NCBI GenBank assembly: GCA_947503935.1
Contig: CANNFR010000010.1
Span: 1-64,000, forward strand
From: an uncultured Paracoccaceae bacterium
GTDB taxonomy: Bacteria; Pseudomonadota; Alphaproteobacteria; Rhodobacterales; Rhodobacteraceae
DNA: 64,000 nt
Reading direction: 5' to 3'
Shown here: piece by piece, positions 31,840 through 40,567 of the stretch
How positions within the stretch are numbered: position 1 is the stretch's first letter
Layout: each line of letters opens with the position of its first letter
Notes under the pieces: model-generated
Told to the model about the DNA's origin: nothing
The model's database searches: none
The model's input: only the letters and a program-made list of their open reading frames with translations
Program-made: the position numbers and the translations under genes

Positions 31840-32478
31840 TCAGGCGTCGTTCTTCGGCTCGTCTTCGCCTTCGGCGGCCTCGGGCTGTGCGGCCGGAGCG
31901 GTGTCTTCATCGTCTTCCAGCGCCGCGCTGCCGATATCGTCGAAGAGTTCGGAGATCTCGAATTCAGCGGCGGCTTCCTCTTCGGCGGCCAGCTCCTGGA
32001 TCGATTTGCCGGCGGCCTGCAATTCGGCCTCTTCCGCCGAGCGGGCGACGTTCAGCTGGATTTTCACCTCGACCTCGGGGTGGAGCGTGACGGTGACCGA
32101 ATGAAGCCCCAGTTCCTTGATCGGACGGTCCAGCGCGACCTGCTTCTTGTCGACGGAAAAGCCTTCGGCGGTGGCGGCATCGGCGGCATCGCGTGTGGTG
32201 ACCGAGCCATAGAGCGACCCGGCATCCGAGGCAGACCGAATCACGATGAACTGCTGGCCGTCGAGTTTGGCGGCCACGCCTTCGGCTTCTTTCTTGGTCT
32301 CGAGGTTCTGGGTCTCAAGCTGGGCTTTTTGACTTTCGAACCGGGCGACATTGTCTTCATTCGCGCGAAGCGCCTTGCCCTGGGGCAGAAGGAAGTTGCG
32401 CGCGTAGCCGTCCTTGACGTTGACGACTTCGCCCATCTGACCCAGCTTGGCCACGCGTTCAAGTAGGATTACTTGCAT
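31840..32478 (-). CDS. rplI: Large-subunit ribosomal protein bL9
   Basis: The protein has 212 residues. The start, [20 protein letters not shown] followed by [16 protein letters not shown], is the bL9 signature. The usual length is about 150; here a C-terminal extension of about 60 residues is rich in Glu, Asp and Ala. It is the last gene of the rpsF-rpsR-rplI operon, 12 bases after rpsR. Confidence 0.97.
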   Translation of the reverse strand: MQVILLERVAKLGQMGEVVNVKDGYARNFLLPQGKALRANEDNVARFESQKAQLETQNLETKKEAEGVAAKLDGQQFIVIRSASDAGSLYGSVTTRDAADAATAEGFSVDKKQVALDRPIKELGLHSVTVTLHPEVEVKIQLNVARSAEEAELQAAGKSIQELAAEEEAAAEFEISELFDDIGSAALEDDEDTAPAAQPEAAEGEDEPKNDA

Positions 32479-32490
32479 GATGCTTGCTCC

Positions 32491-32718
32491 TTACTTCACG
32501 GCATAGGGAAGCAGGGCGAGGAAGCGGGCGCGCTTGATGGCGCGGGCCAGCTCACGCTGCTTCTTGGCCGAGACGGCGGTGATGCGCGAGGGCACGATCT
32601 TGCCCCGCTCGGAGATGTAGCGCTGCAGAAGGCGGACATCTTTGTAGTCGATCGCGGGCGCGTTGTCGCCGGAGAAGGGGCAGACTTTGCGACGGCGGAA
32701 AAACGGTTTGGTTGCCAT
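32491..32718 (-). CDS. rpsR: Small-subunit ribosomal protein bS18
   Basis: This 75-residue protein carries the bS18 signature ([20 protein letters not shown], then [20 protein letters not shown]). It lies between rpsF and rplI; no priB or ssb gene is present between them, unlike the enterobacterial operon. Confidence 0.97.
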   Translation of the reverse strand: MATKPFFRRRKVCPFSGDNAPAIDYKDVRLLQRYISERGKIVPSRITAVSAKKQRELARAIKRARFLALLPYAVK

Positions 32719-32747
32719 TGGTTATGGTCCTTTCCTGAAGCTGTCGA

Positions 32748-33110
32748 TCAACGACGCGGGCTGCGATCACGGCGATCGTCACGCTCGTCACGCTTTTGCA
32801 TCTGCACCGAGGGGCCTTCTTTGTGCTCATCGACCTTGATGGTCAGCACGCGCATCACATCGTCATGCAGACGCATCAGACGCTCCATCTCCTGCACTGC
32901 GGGGGCGGGTGCGTCCGAACGCAGGAAGGCGTAATGGCCCTTGCGGTTCTTGTTGATCTTGTAGGCCATCGTCTTGATGCCCCAGTACTCGTTATCGACG
33001 ACCTTGCCGCCGTTATCCGCGAGGACTGTGCTAAAATGTTCGATCAGGCCTTCGGCTTGCGTGTTGGAAAGATCCTGACGCGCAATCATTACATGCTCGT
33101 AAAGCGGCAT
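32748..33110 (-). CDS. rpsF: Small-subunit ribosomal protein bS6
   Basis: This 120-residue protein starts MPLYEHVMIARQDLSNTQAE and contains WGIKTMAYKINKNRKGHYAF, both bS6 landmarks; the C-terminal tail is Arg/Asp-rich. I chose the start at 33110, which follows GGAGTGCAC; the 11-residue upstream extension is not conserved. It heads the operon, with its promoter in 33111-33265. Confidence 0.97.
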   Translation of the reverse strand: MPLYEHVMIARQDLSNTQAEGLIEHFSTVLADNGGKVVDNEYWGIKTMAYKINKNRKGHYAFLRSDAPAPAVQEMERLMRLHDDVMRVLTIKVDEHKEGPSVQMQKRDERDDRRDRSPRR

Positions 33111-33265
33111 GTGCACTCCATTTCTATCTCGGGCGCATTTCATAGGGCGGGCAAGTGATCTTTCCGCGGCCCGTCCACGAGAGGCTGCGCCGGTTCACGT
33201 GAGTTGCGGAAAGATGCGGCGTTATACACGCCGCACCCCCTGTTGCAAGGCCCGAGATAGCGGTC

Positions 33266-33604
33266 TTATTCGTAACGGTGCGAAAACTCGACCACCGAGC
33301 CGTCGGCGCGGGTCAACTGGCGCGCGTAAAGCTCGGGGAAAATGATATCATTGTCCATATAGCCTTCGACGGTCACCTGTTCGCCGATATCGGCGGGCAC
33401 CCAATTGGGGCCGACATAAACCCGCAATGCGCCGGTTCCGTCGCGCAGGCGAAACTCGTCCTCATCCAGGATGCGATCGACCACGCCGGTCACGGTAACC
33501 ATGGTGCCGCGCTGGACATCGGCGATCGGGGTTTGGTTGGCCAGGGCGGGCAGGGCGGTGAAAGCAACAGCGACACTTGCAACAATGGTTTGGAACACAC
33601 GCAT
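33266..33604 (-). CDS. Periplasmic OB-fold (BOF/YgiW-like) protein
   Basis: The protein has 112 residues with a signal peptide (MRVFQTIVASVAVAFTALPALA) and a compact beta-rich domain (VTVTGVVDRILDEDEFRLRD then TGALRVYVG), similar to bacterial OB-fold stress proteins. The start at 33604 has a strong GGAGG six bases upstream. It stands alone, convergent to nothing, upstream of the rpsF promoter region. Specific ligand unknown. Confidence 0.7.
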   Translation of the reverse strand: MRVFQTIVASVAVAFTALPALANQTPIADVQRGTMVTVTGVVDRILDEDEFRLRDGTGALRVYVGPNWVPADIGEQVTVEGYMDNDIIFPELYARQLTRADGSVVEFSHRYE

Positions 33605-33836
33605 TTTAGCCTCCATTCATATTCCGACAAAAAAGGTTGGTCTGTGAGGATGATCTGAGGATCGGCCTGGCCCGGTTCAACCTTTGGCGGAGCGGGCGAG
33701 CGGTTTATCGCTTATGCCTGTCGCCAAGGCCCTCTGTGTAGCGCCAAACAGGGTCTGTGCGGCTTTGCCGGGTTGAGCGATCGTGCAAAACCGCTAAATC
33801 CATCCCATGATTGTTTCCAACAAGGGATCCCATCCA

Positions 33837-34409
33837 ATGAAACGTCTTCTTCTGACCGCCGCGATTGCCGGGTTCGCGACATCTGCTTTCGCCGCGCCTG
33901 AGCGCTATACGCTGGATGCCAGCCACAGCCAGATCTTGTTCTCGTATGACCACCTTGGCTATTCGACGACTTGGGGCATGTTCTCGGGCTTCGATGGCGA
34001 GATCATGTTCGATCAGGAAGACCCGGCCAATTCCTCGGTCACGGTTGAGTTTCCGGTGCGCAGCATGTTCACCGGCTGGGAACAGCGCTTCACCCACTTC
34101 ATGTCGGAAGATTTCTTCGGCGCGGGCGAAGATGAGATGGTGACCTTCACGTCGACCGCGATCGAAGTGACAGGCGAGAACACCGCCAATATCACCGGCG
34201 ATCTGACGCTGAACGGCGTGACCAATCCGGTGACACTGGAGGCCACCCTGAACCAGGCCAGCACGCACCCGATGCAGGAAAAGCCCTGGGCCGGTTTTGA
34301 CGCAACCACCACGCTGGTGCGCAGTGAATGGGGCGTCGGCAATTTCGCGCCCTTCGTCAGCGATGAGGTGCAGTTGCAGATCTCGATCGAGGCGATGCAG
34401 GCCGAGTAA
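33837..34409 (+). CDS. YceI family periplasmic lipid-binding protein
   Basis: The protein has 190 residues with a signal peptide (MKRLLLTAAIAGFATSAFA). The mature YceI lipocalin-like barrel begins APERYTLDASHSQILFSYDH, with GDLTLNGVTNPVTLEATLNQ and a C-terminal EVQLQISIEA. YceI proteins bind polyisoprenoid lipids. A second YceI domain lies nearby, fused to cytochrome b561 (35148-36353). A terminator follows the gene. Confidence 0.92.
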   Translation: MKRLLLTAAIAGFATSAFAAPERYTLDASHSQILFSYDHLGYSTTWGMFSGFDGEIMFDQEDPANSSVTVEFPVRSMFTGWEQRFTHFMSEDFFGAGEDEMVTFTSTAIEVTGENTANITGDLTLNGVTNPVTLEATLNQASTHPMQEKPWAGFDATTTLVRSEWGVGNFAPFVSDEVQLQISIEAMQAE

Positions 34410-34429
34410 TCAGGCCGTCAGAAAGATCT

Positions 34430-34465
34430 AAAAGCCGCCGGGGCAGAGGTTCCGGCGGCTTTTTC
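34430..34465 (+). terminator. Intrinsic terminator after the YceI gene
   Basis: AAAAGCCGCCGG and CCGGCGGCTTTT are perfect inverted arms with a 10-base loop, followed by further T. It lies 21 bases after the YceI stop codon. Confidence 0.9.
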
Positions 34466-34554
34466 ATGTCCGGCGTGCAGATAGCGCAGGAAACGGGTCG
34501 TGTCTTTTTCGCCTGACAGGTTTCATGGAGGTGGGCTTTGAAAGGACACGGGCC

Positions 34555-35151
34555 ATGATCGAGACAGCTATCGCGCTCATCCTCTTCCTCTTCCCGCTGG
34601 CGTACAGCCCGGGGCCTGGAAACATCTTCTTCGCAGCCAACGGGGCGCGCTTTGGGTTTCGCGCCACGATACCGGCAAATATGGGCTACCACATCGCAAC
34701 CTGGATCGTCACCGTGGCGGTGGGGCTGGGGCTTGCCGCTGTGATGGCCGAATTCCCGGTGATCTTTTCGGCCCTCAAGATCGTGGGGGCGGCATATGTG
34801 CTTTGGCTGGCCTGGAAATTGTTCAGATCGGGCACGTTGTCGGGCGATCAGGCGGCGCGGCCTGCGGGGTTCTTCGACGGGGCGCTGCTGCTGTTGCTTA
34901 ATCCCAAGGCGTATCTGATCCTGGCGCTGATGTTCACCCAGTTCCTTGCGCCGAGCGAGGCTGGCAAGATCGCCGCCGTCCTCTTCATCGCGACGATCTT
35001 CACGCTGAACAACATGGTGGCCTTTACGGTCTGGACCCTGGCGGGCGACCGGGTTGCCGGGCAATTCCGCAGCGCTGCCAGGGCCGGCGCGTTGAACAAG
35101 CTGTTCGGAGTGGTTTTGGCCGCCGTCGCCGTCTGGATGGTGCTGTCCTAG
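34555..35151 (+). CDS. LysE/RhtB-family amino-acid exporter
   Basis: This 198-residue membrane protein has about six transmembrane segments and the family motif LFPLAYSPGPGNIFFAANGA followed by RFGFRATIPANMGYH near the N-terminus, plus LLLNPKAYLILALMF. LysE/RhtB proteins export amino acids or derivatives. I chose the ATG at 34555; an upstream ATG at 34525 would add 10 residues and is also possible. Its stop overlaps the convergent cytochrome gene stop by 4 bases. Confidence 0.88.
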   Translation: MIETAIALILFLFPLAYSPGPGNIFFAANGARFGFRATIPANMGYHIATWIVTVAVGLGLAAVMAEFPVIFSALKIVGAAYVLWLAWKLFRSGTLSGDQAARPAGFFDGALLLLLNPKAYLILALMFTQFLAPSEAGKIAAVLFIATIFTLNNMVAFTVWTLAGDRVAGQFRSAARAGALNKLFGVVLAAVAVWMVLS

Positions 35152-36353
35152 TTCTGGCCCTGCTCGGCCTCTTCCGCGCGGGTGGCGGTCAGGTCCACCG
35201 ACACCGTGACGCTGAACCCCACTTGGGTTTCGTCGCCAAAGCTTTCGCCGATCCCGAAATTGCGCCGGTCGAGCGTCGTGTCGCCCGACATGATGGCTGT
35301 GTCGCCGTCGATGTTGAGATCGAAGAGCAAGCTGACAGGGGCTTCGGCGCCGCTGAGGGCAAGCGTGCCCTCGGCCACGTAAAGCTCATCAGGTTGCGGG
35401 CGGATTGTGGCGGTGAAGGTGGCGGTCGGGTGATTGGTTGCATCCAGAAAGTCGGGGCCGAGGGCCTGGCTGCTGACCGAGCCCAGCGTCAGGGACGTCA
35501 CGTTGATTGTCGCTGTCACGTCGCCTTCACCGGTCTCGGGCGTGAAGTTGATGGCCGCGGTCCATTCGCCGAAGCTGCCGGTGACCTCTGATCCAAGTTG
35601 CAGGACCGTGATCTCGACAGTGCCTTCGGTCACGTCCCAACCGCTTTCGACGGTTGCAAGCGTCGGCGTCGCGGCGCCTTCGGCATCACGTCCAAGCGCC
35701 AGCCCGAGGGCCAGGGCACCGGCCCAGATCACCAGGGCCGCCGCGATGGGGCTGCGTGGATGGCGGGCGCTGGCCAGGTCGGGCAGGGCGGTCTGGCCGA
35801 ACCACATCCGGCGCAGCGTCGCGTCACGGTCGATAACGTGGTGCTTCACCGCGCCCGCGATGTGCAGCAGGATTGCTGCCGCCAGCACCTTGGTAAAGAC
35901 CCAGTGCAGCGACGCGAATGTATGGGCCACGCCATCATCCTTCGGTACGAAGGGCAGCGACTGCCCGAACGGCCAGAAGATCGGCGCAAAGCCGGTGGCG
36001 GCGGCGTGGTGAATCCAGCCGGTCAGGGGGACCAGAAGCAGGCTGGCATACAGCATCCAGTGCACCGTCTCGGCCGCGAAGCTTTCCAGCTTGCGGTCGG
36101 GATGCAGCAATGCAGGTTTGGGTTGGGTCAGCGCCCATAGAATGCGGCCCAGAGCCACCAGAAAGGCGGCCACGCCCACGGTCTTGTGCAGCGAGAAAAG
36201 CCAGGCCTTGGTCGCCAATTGCTCGCCCGTGTCGTAGGGCAGCTGATTGGCGATCACGCCCAGGGGGATCGCCGTCAGGATCAACAGCGCGGTCAGCCAG
36301 TGAAAGGTCTTGGCCACACTGCCATAGCGTATGTCGGTATTGGCGAGGGTCAT
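35148..36353 (-). CDS. Cytochrome b561-YceI fusion protein
   Basis: This 401-residue protein joins two families. The N-terminal 180 residues are a four-helix cytochrome b561 (YGSVAKTFHWLTALLILTAI, with heme-ligand histidines also in LFSLHKTVGV, TVHWMLYASLLL and LLHIAGAVKHH). An extra transmembrane segment (about 210-230) is followed by a YceI domain (about 235-400) facing the periplasm. Such fusions may transfer electrons to or from a quinone-like ligand held by the YceI barrel (inference). The start at 36353 is chosen by similarity; the longer frame is rejected. Confidence 0.88.
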   Translation of the reverse strand: MTLANTDIRYGSVAKTFHWLTALLILTAIPLGVIANQLPYDTGEQLATKAWLFSLHKTVGVAAFLVALGRILWALTQPKPALLHPDRKLESFAAETVHWMLYASLLLVPLTGWIHHAAATGFAPIFWPFGQSLPFVPKDDGVAHTFASLHWVFTKVLAAAILLHIAGAVKHHVIDRDATLRRMWFGQTALPDLASARHPRSPIAAALVIWAGALALGLALGRDAEGAATPTLATVESGWDVTEGTVEITVLQLGSEVTGSFGEWTAAINFTPETGEGDVTATINVTSLTLGSVSSQALGPDFLDATNHPTATFTATIRPQPDELYVAEGTLALSGAEAPVSLLFDLNIDGDTAIMSGDTTLDRRNFGIGESFGDETQVGFSVTVSVDLTATRAEEAEQGQN

Positions 36354-36504
36354 CCGCAGCCTCCGTTTGCTGAGTGCAAGACCTAGCCGTTTGTGGCCCG
36401 GCGGCAAAGGGCGCGAGCGCACATATCTTGTGCATCGCGTGGTTGAAGGGTTTGCGGATGACGCATGGGCAGGGTATGCCGCTGAAAACGTTAACGGAGG
36501 CAAC

Positions 36505-37446
36505 ATGACCCGTGCATTCGTCTTTCCCGGCCAGGGCGCCCAGACCATCGGTATGGGCCGCGACCTGGCCGAGGCCTATCCCACGGCCCGCGCCGTCTTC
36601 GACGAGGTCGATGACGCGCTTGGTGAAAAGCTGTCATCGCTGATCTGGGAGGGCGAGATCGAGGCGCTGACGCTGACGGCCAATGCTCAGCCTGCGCTTA
36701 TGGCGACGTCGGTCGCGGCGATCAAGGCGCTGGCTTCCGAAGGGGTGACGGTTGAGAAGGCGGCGTTCGTGGCCGGGCATTCGCTGGGCGAATACTCGGC
36801 CCTGTGCGCCGCTGACGCGCTGAGCCTTGCCGATACCGCGCGGTTGCTGCGGTTGCGCGGGCAGGCCATGCAGGAGGCCGTGCCGGTGGGCCAGGGCGCG
36901 ATGGCGGCCATTCTGGGGCTGGATTATGATGCGGTGACCGAGGTGGCCGAGGCGGCCTCGACCGGCGGGCAGATCTGTGCGGCAGCCAACGACAACGACC
37001 CCGCGCAGGTGGTGGTGTCGGGCCACCGCGAAGCGGTTGAGCGGGCGATGGACCTGGCAAAGGAGAAGGGTGCCAAGCGGGCACTTTTGCTGCCTGTCTC
37101 GGCCCCGTTCCATTGTGCCTTGATGGAGCCCGCCGCGCGCGCAATGGCGCAGGCGCTGGGGGATGTCGAGATGCACGCGCCGCGCGTGCCGCTTGTGGCC
37201 AATGTGCTGGCCCATGACGTGGCCGATCCGGTGCTGATCCGGTCGCTTCTGGTCGAGCAGGTGACCCACCGGGTCCGCTGGCGGGAATCGGTGGCCTGGA
37301 TGGCCGGCCAGGGCGTGAGCGAATTCTGGGAGATCGGGGCCGGAAAGGCCTTGTCGGGCATGATCCGCCGGATCGCGCCCGAGGCGTCAACACGGGCTGT
37401 CGGCACGGCGGCTGATGTGACGGCGGCCATTGAGAGCATGAAATGA
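36505..37446 (+). CDS. fabD: Malonyl-CoA:ACP transacylase
   Basis: This 313-residue enzyme charges acyl carrier protein with malonate for fatty-acid synthesis. It has the opening MTRAFVFPGQGAQTIGMGRD, the active-site serine in VAGHSLGEYSALCA, and the catalytic His in SAPFHCALMEPAA. The start at 36505 follows a GGAGG site. It lies 9 bases before fabG and forms the start of the fab cluster. Confidence 0.97.
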   Translation: MTRAFVFPGQGAQTIGMGRDLAEAYPTARAVFDEVDDALGEKLSSLIWEGEIEALTLTANAQPALMATSVAAIKALASEGVTVEKAAFVAGHSLGEYSALCAADALSLADTARLLRLRGQAMQEAVPVGQGAMAAILGLDYDAVTEVAEAASTGGQICAAANDNDPAQVVVSGHREAVERAMDLAKEKGAKRALLLPVSAPFHCALMEPAARAMAQALGDVEMHAPRVPLVANVLAHDVADPVLIRSLLVEQVTHRVRWRESVAWMAGQGVSEFWEIGAGKALSGMIRRIAPEASTRAVGTAADVTAAIESMK

Positions 37447-37455
37447 GGGGCGAAG

Positions 37456-38193
37456 ATGTTTGATCTGACAGGGAAATCCGCGCTGGTCACCGGCGCGTCG
37501 GGTGGAATTGGTGCCGAGATCGCGAAAGTCCTGCACGCGGCCGGTGCAACGGTGGGCCTGTCAGGCACGCGCACCGATCCGCTGGAGGGCTTGGCGGCAG
37601 AACTGGGCGAGCGGGCGCATGTCCTGCCGTGCAATCTGTCAGATGCCGAGGCCGTCGACGCCCTGCCCAAGCAGGCTGCCGAGGCGATGGGGGCCGTGGA
37701 TATTCTGGTCAACAATGCCGGGATCACGCGCGACAACCTGTTCATGCGGATGTCGGACGAAGAGTGGGACAGCGTGCTGGCCGTCAACCTGACCTCGACC
37801 TTTCGGCTGTGTCGGGGCGTTCTGCGCGGCATGATGAAGGCGCGCTGGGGCCGGATCGTGAATATCTCGTCCGTCGTGGGAGCCACGGGCAACCCCGGCC
37901 AGGCGAATTACGCCGCTGCCAAGGCTGGCATGGTTGGTCTGTCGAAGAGCCTGGCCAGCGAGGTGGCCAGCCGCGGCATCACGGTGAACTGCGTCGCGCC
38001 GGGCTTTATCGCCACCGCGATGACCGACAAGCTAACCGATGACCAGAAAACGAAAATTCTGGATCAGATCCCGACCGGACGCATGGGTGATGTGGGCGAG
38101 ATCGGCTCGGCCGTGCTCTATCTGGCCAGCCCCGAGGCCGGTTATGTGACCGGGACCACCTTGCACGTGAATGGTGGCATGGCCATGTTGTAG
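37456..38193 (+). CDS. fabG: 3-oxoacyl-ACP reductase
   Basis: This 245-residue SDR enzyme reduces beta-ketoacyl-ACP with NADPH. It has the cofactor motif TGASGGIGAEIA (14-25), NNAGITRDNL, the catalytic Ser in NISSVVGATGNPGQANYAAA with YAAAK, and the FabG C-terminus YVTGTTLHVNGGMAM. It is co-transcribed with fabD and is followed by acpP after a 165-base gap with its own promoter. Confidence 0.97.
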   Translation: MFDLTGKSALVTGASGGIGAEIAKVLHAAGATVGLSGTRTDPLEGLAAELGERAHVLPCNLSDAEAVDALPKQAAEAMGAVDILVNNAGITRDNLFMRMSDEEWDSVLAVNLTSTFRLCRGVLRGMMKARWGRIVNISSVVGATGNPGQANYAAAKAGMVGLSKSLASEVASRGITVNCVAPGFIATAMTDKLTDDQKTKILDQIPTGRMGDVGEIGSAVLYLASPEAGYVTGTTLHVNGGMAML

Positions 38194-38358
38194 GTCGCCG
38201 CCAGGTAAGCTGGAAAGCGTTTGCCTTGGCCAATCCATATGCTATAGGCGGCGCGACCCGAGCCAGGGCGCATTGCGGCCCGGGGCCGGATGCCAGCCCG
38301 AGAGGGGCGAGGGACAACTGAAAGACGGGACTAATCCCGATAGAGATGAGGAATTGAC

Positions 38359-38595
38359 ATGAGCGACATCGCAGATCGCGTGAAGAAGATCGTCGTCGAG
38401 CATCTGGGCGTCGAAGAGGACAAGGTGACCGAAAGCGCCTCGTTCATCGATGACCTTGGTGCGGACAGCCTGGACACTGTCGAGCTTGTCATGGCCTTCG
38501 AAGAGGAATTCGGCATCGAGATCCCCGATGACGCGGCCGAGACGATCCAGACCTTTGGCGATGCCGTGAAGTTCATCAAGGAAGCCACTGCCTGA
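38359..38595 (+). CDS. acpP: Acyl carrier protein
   Basis: This 78-residue acidic protein carries the phosphopantetheine attachment motif [19 protein letters not shown] (Ser37). It is the central acyl carrier of fatty-acid synthesis and lies in the usual fabD-fabG-acpP-fabF order. A good intrinsic terminator follows. Confidence 0.98.
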   Translation: MSDIADRVKKIVVEHLGVEEDKVTESASFIDDLGADSLDTVELVMAFEEEFGIEIPDDAAETIQTFGDAVKFIKEATA

Positions 38596-38620
38596 TTTTC
38601 AGGATTTGATCCGAGTGCAG

Positions 38621-38646
38621 ACGGCGCCCCCGACGGGCGCCGTTTT
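38621..38646 (+). terminator. Intrinsic terminator after acpP
   Basis: ACGGCGCCC and GGGCGCCGT are perfect 9-base inverted arms with a 5-base loop, followed by TTT, 25 bases after the acpP stop codon. It also lies shortly before the GNAT gene ribosome binding site. Confidence 0.85.
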
Positions 38647-38668
38647 GCGTTCGGGTGGAGGGATCAAG

Positions 38669-39190
38669 ATGGATATTCCGGTCTTGCAAACCGAAAGGTT
38701 GGTCCTGCGCGGCCATGAAGTGGCCGATTTTGAGGATTTTGCCGCGATCTGGGCGGATCAGGCGGTGACCGATCAGATCGGTGTGCCGGTTCGGGATCAT
38801 GCCGCCAGCTGGGCGTCGTTTCAGCGCAATGCCGGCAGCTGGGCGCTGGAAGGGCATGGCCAATGGGCCGTGTGCTTGCGCGAAACCGGCGAACTGGTCG
38901 GCCAGACCGGGTTTTTCCGGGCGCTGCGCGGCCATTCCGTCGAATTTGACCGGCGCCCTGAGGCCGGGTGGGTTCTGGCGGCGCGGGCGCAGGGGCGCGG
39001 GATTGCGGTGGAGGCGGCCCTGGCGGCGCATCACTGGTTTGACGCGCATCACGGCGGGCCAAGCGTGGCGCAGGTCGGGGTTGGGAATGCGGCCTCGTGT
39101 GCCGTGGCGGAACGGCTGGGCTATGTCGCCTATGACCGGGTTGAAGGCCGCGAGACTGGCCTGATATTGTGGCGGCGTCAGGGCGTGTAG
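38669..39190 (+). CDS. GNAT-family (RimJ/RimL-type) N-acetyltransferase
   Basis: This 173-residue acetyltransferase has LQTERLVLRGHEVADFEDFA near the N-terminus and the acetyl-CoA-binding region EAGWVLAARAQGRGIAVEAA. The C-terminal VGVGNAASCAVAERLGYVAY is typical of RimJ-like GNAT enzymes. The start at 38669 follows GGAGGGATCAAG. The substrate is unknown. It is inserted between acpP and fabF. Confidence 0.9.
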   Translation: MDIPVLQTERLVLRGHEVADFEDFAAIWADQAVTDQIGVPVRDHAASWASFQRNAGSWALEGHGQWAVCLRETGELVGQTGFFRALRGHSVEFDRRPEAGWVLAARAQGRGIAVEAALAAHHWFDAHHGGPSVAQVGVGNAASCAVAERLGYVAYDRVEGRETGLILWRRQGV

Positions 39191-39304
39191 GGGCAACGGC
39201 GTGGCATTGCCGGTCGGTCCCGGCTTGGTGCGCGCTGTGTTGCGCGGCTGGTTTGAAGACGGTATCAGCGGGCAAGAGCAAGACAAACGGGAAGGGGCTG
39301 GGCC

Positions 39305-40567
39305 ATGCGTCGAGTGGTGGTAACGGGTCTGGGGATGGTCACGCCATTGGCATGCGGCGTGGAAGAAACCTGGAGCCGTCTTGTCGGTGGACAATCCGGG
39401 GCGGGGCCGATTACCCGGTTTGATCCGGCGAATGTCGTGACGACCTATGCCTGCGAAGTGCCGCGGGGCGATGGGTCGGACGGGACGTTCAACCCCGACG
39501 ATTGGATGGAGCCGAAGGAGCGGCGCAAGGTCGACGACTTCATCCTCTATGGCATGGCCGCCGCTGATCAGGCGGTGCGCGACGCCGACTGGATGCCCGA
39601 AGACACCGCATCGCGCGAGCGGACCGGGGTGATGATCGGCTCGGGGATCGGTGGGTTGTCGACGATCTCGGAAGTTGCGCTTTTGATCCATGAGCGGGGC
39701 CCGAAGCGGGTTAGCCCTTTCTTCATTCCCGGCGCGCTGATCAATCTGATTTCTGGCCAAGTGAGCATTCGCTACGGCTTCAAGGGACCGAACCATGCGG
39801 TGGTGACAGCCTGTTCGACCGGGGCGCACGCCATCGGCGATGCGGCGCGGTTGATTGCGTTTGACGATGCCGATGTGATGATCGCCGGTGGTGCGGAGAA
39901 CCCGATCAGCGAGATCGGGATCGCGGGCTTCAACGCCTGCAAGGCCTTGTCGACCAAGCGGGCCGACGATCCGACCAAAGCCAGCCGCCCCTATGATTCC
40001 GACCGCGACGGGTTCGTGATGGGCGAGGGCGCGGGCGTCGTCGTGCTGGAGGAATACGAGCATGCCAAGGCGCGCGGGGCGAAGATTTACGCCGAAATTC
40101 TGGGCTATGGCCTGTCGGGCGACGCCTACCATATCACGGCGCCGTCCGAGGATGGCGAAGGGGCCGAACGCTGCATGCGGGCGGCATTGAAGCGGGCGGG
40201 GCTTGAGCCTGCGGCGATCGACTACATCAATGCCCACGGCACCAGCACGATGGCCGACACGATCGAACTAGGCGCGGTTGAGCGGATGATGGGCGAGGCG
40301 GCGGCCAAGGCCACGATGTCATCGACGAAATCCTCGATCGGACATCTTCTGGGGGCGGCCGGCGCGGTTGAGGCGATCTTCTGCGTGCTGGCGCTGCGTG
40401 ATCAGGTGGCGCCGCCGACGATCAACCTCGACAACCCGGCGGTGACCCCCAAGCTTGATCTGGCCGCGAACAAGGCCGTGAAGCGCGAGATCAATGTCGC
40501 GCTGTCAAATTCATTCGGGTTTGGCGGCACCAATGCCTCGCTCGTCATGGGACGGATTGCGGAATAA
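39305..40567 (+). CDS. fabF: 3-oxoacyl-ACP synthase II
   Basis: This 420-residue condensing enzyme elongates fatty acids. The active-site Cys is in VVTACSTGAHAIGDA, the first catalytic His in INAHGTSTMADT, and the second in SSIGHLLGAAGAVEA. It overlaps mltG by one base (TAATG), so the two are coupled. Confidence 0.97.
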   Translation: MRRVVVTGLGMVTPLACGVEETWSRLVGGQSGAGPITRFDPANVVTTYACEVPRGDGSDGTFNPDDWMEPKERRKVDDFILYGMAAADQAVRDADWMPEDTASRERTGVMIGSGIGGLSTISEVALLIHERGPKRVSPFFIPGALINLISGQVSIRYGFKGPNHAVVTACSTGAHAIGDAARLIAFDDADVMIAGGAENPISEIGIAGFNACKALSTKRADDPTKASRPYDSDRDGFVMGEGAGVVVLEEYEHAKARGAKIYAEILGYGLSGDAYHITAPSEDGEGAERCMRAALKRAGLEPAAIDYINAHGTSTMADTIELGAVERMMGEAAAKATMSSTKSSIGHLLGAAGAVEAIFCVLALRDQVAPPTINLDNPAVTPKLDLAANKAVKREINVALSNSFGFGGTNASLVMGRIAE

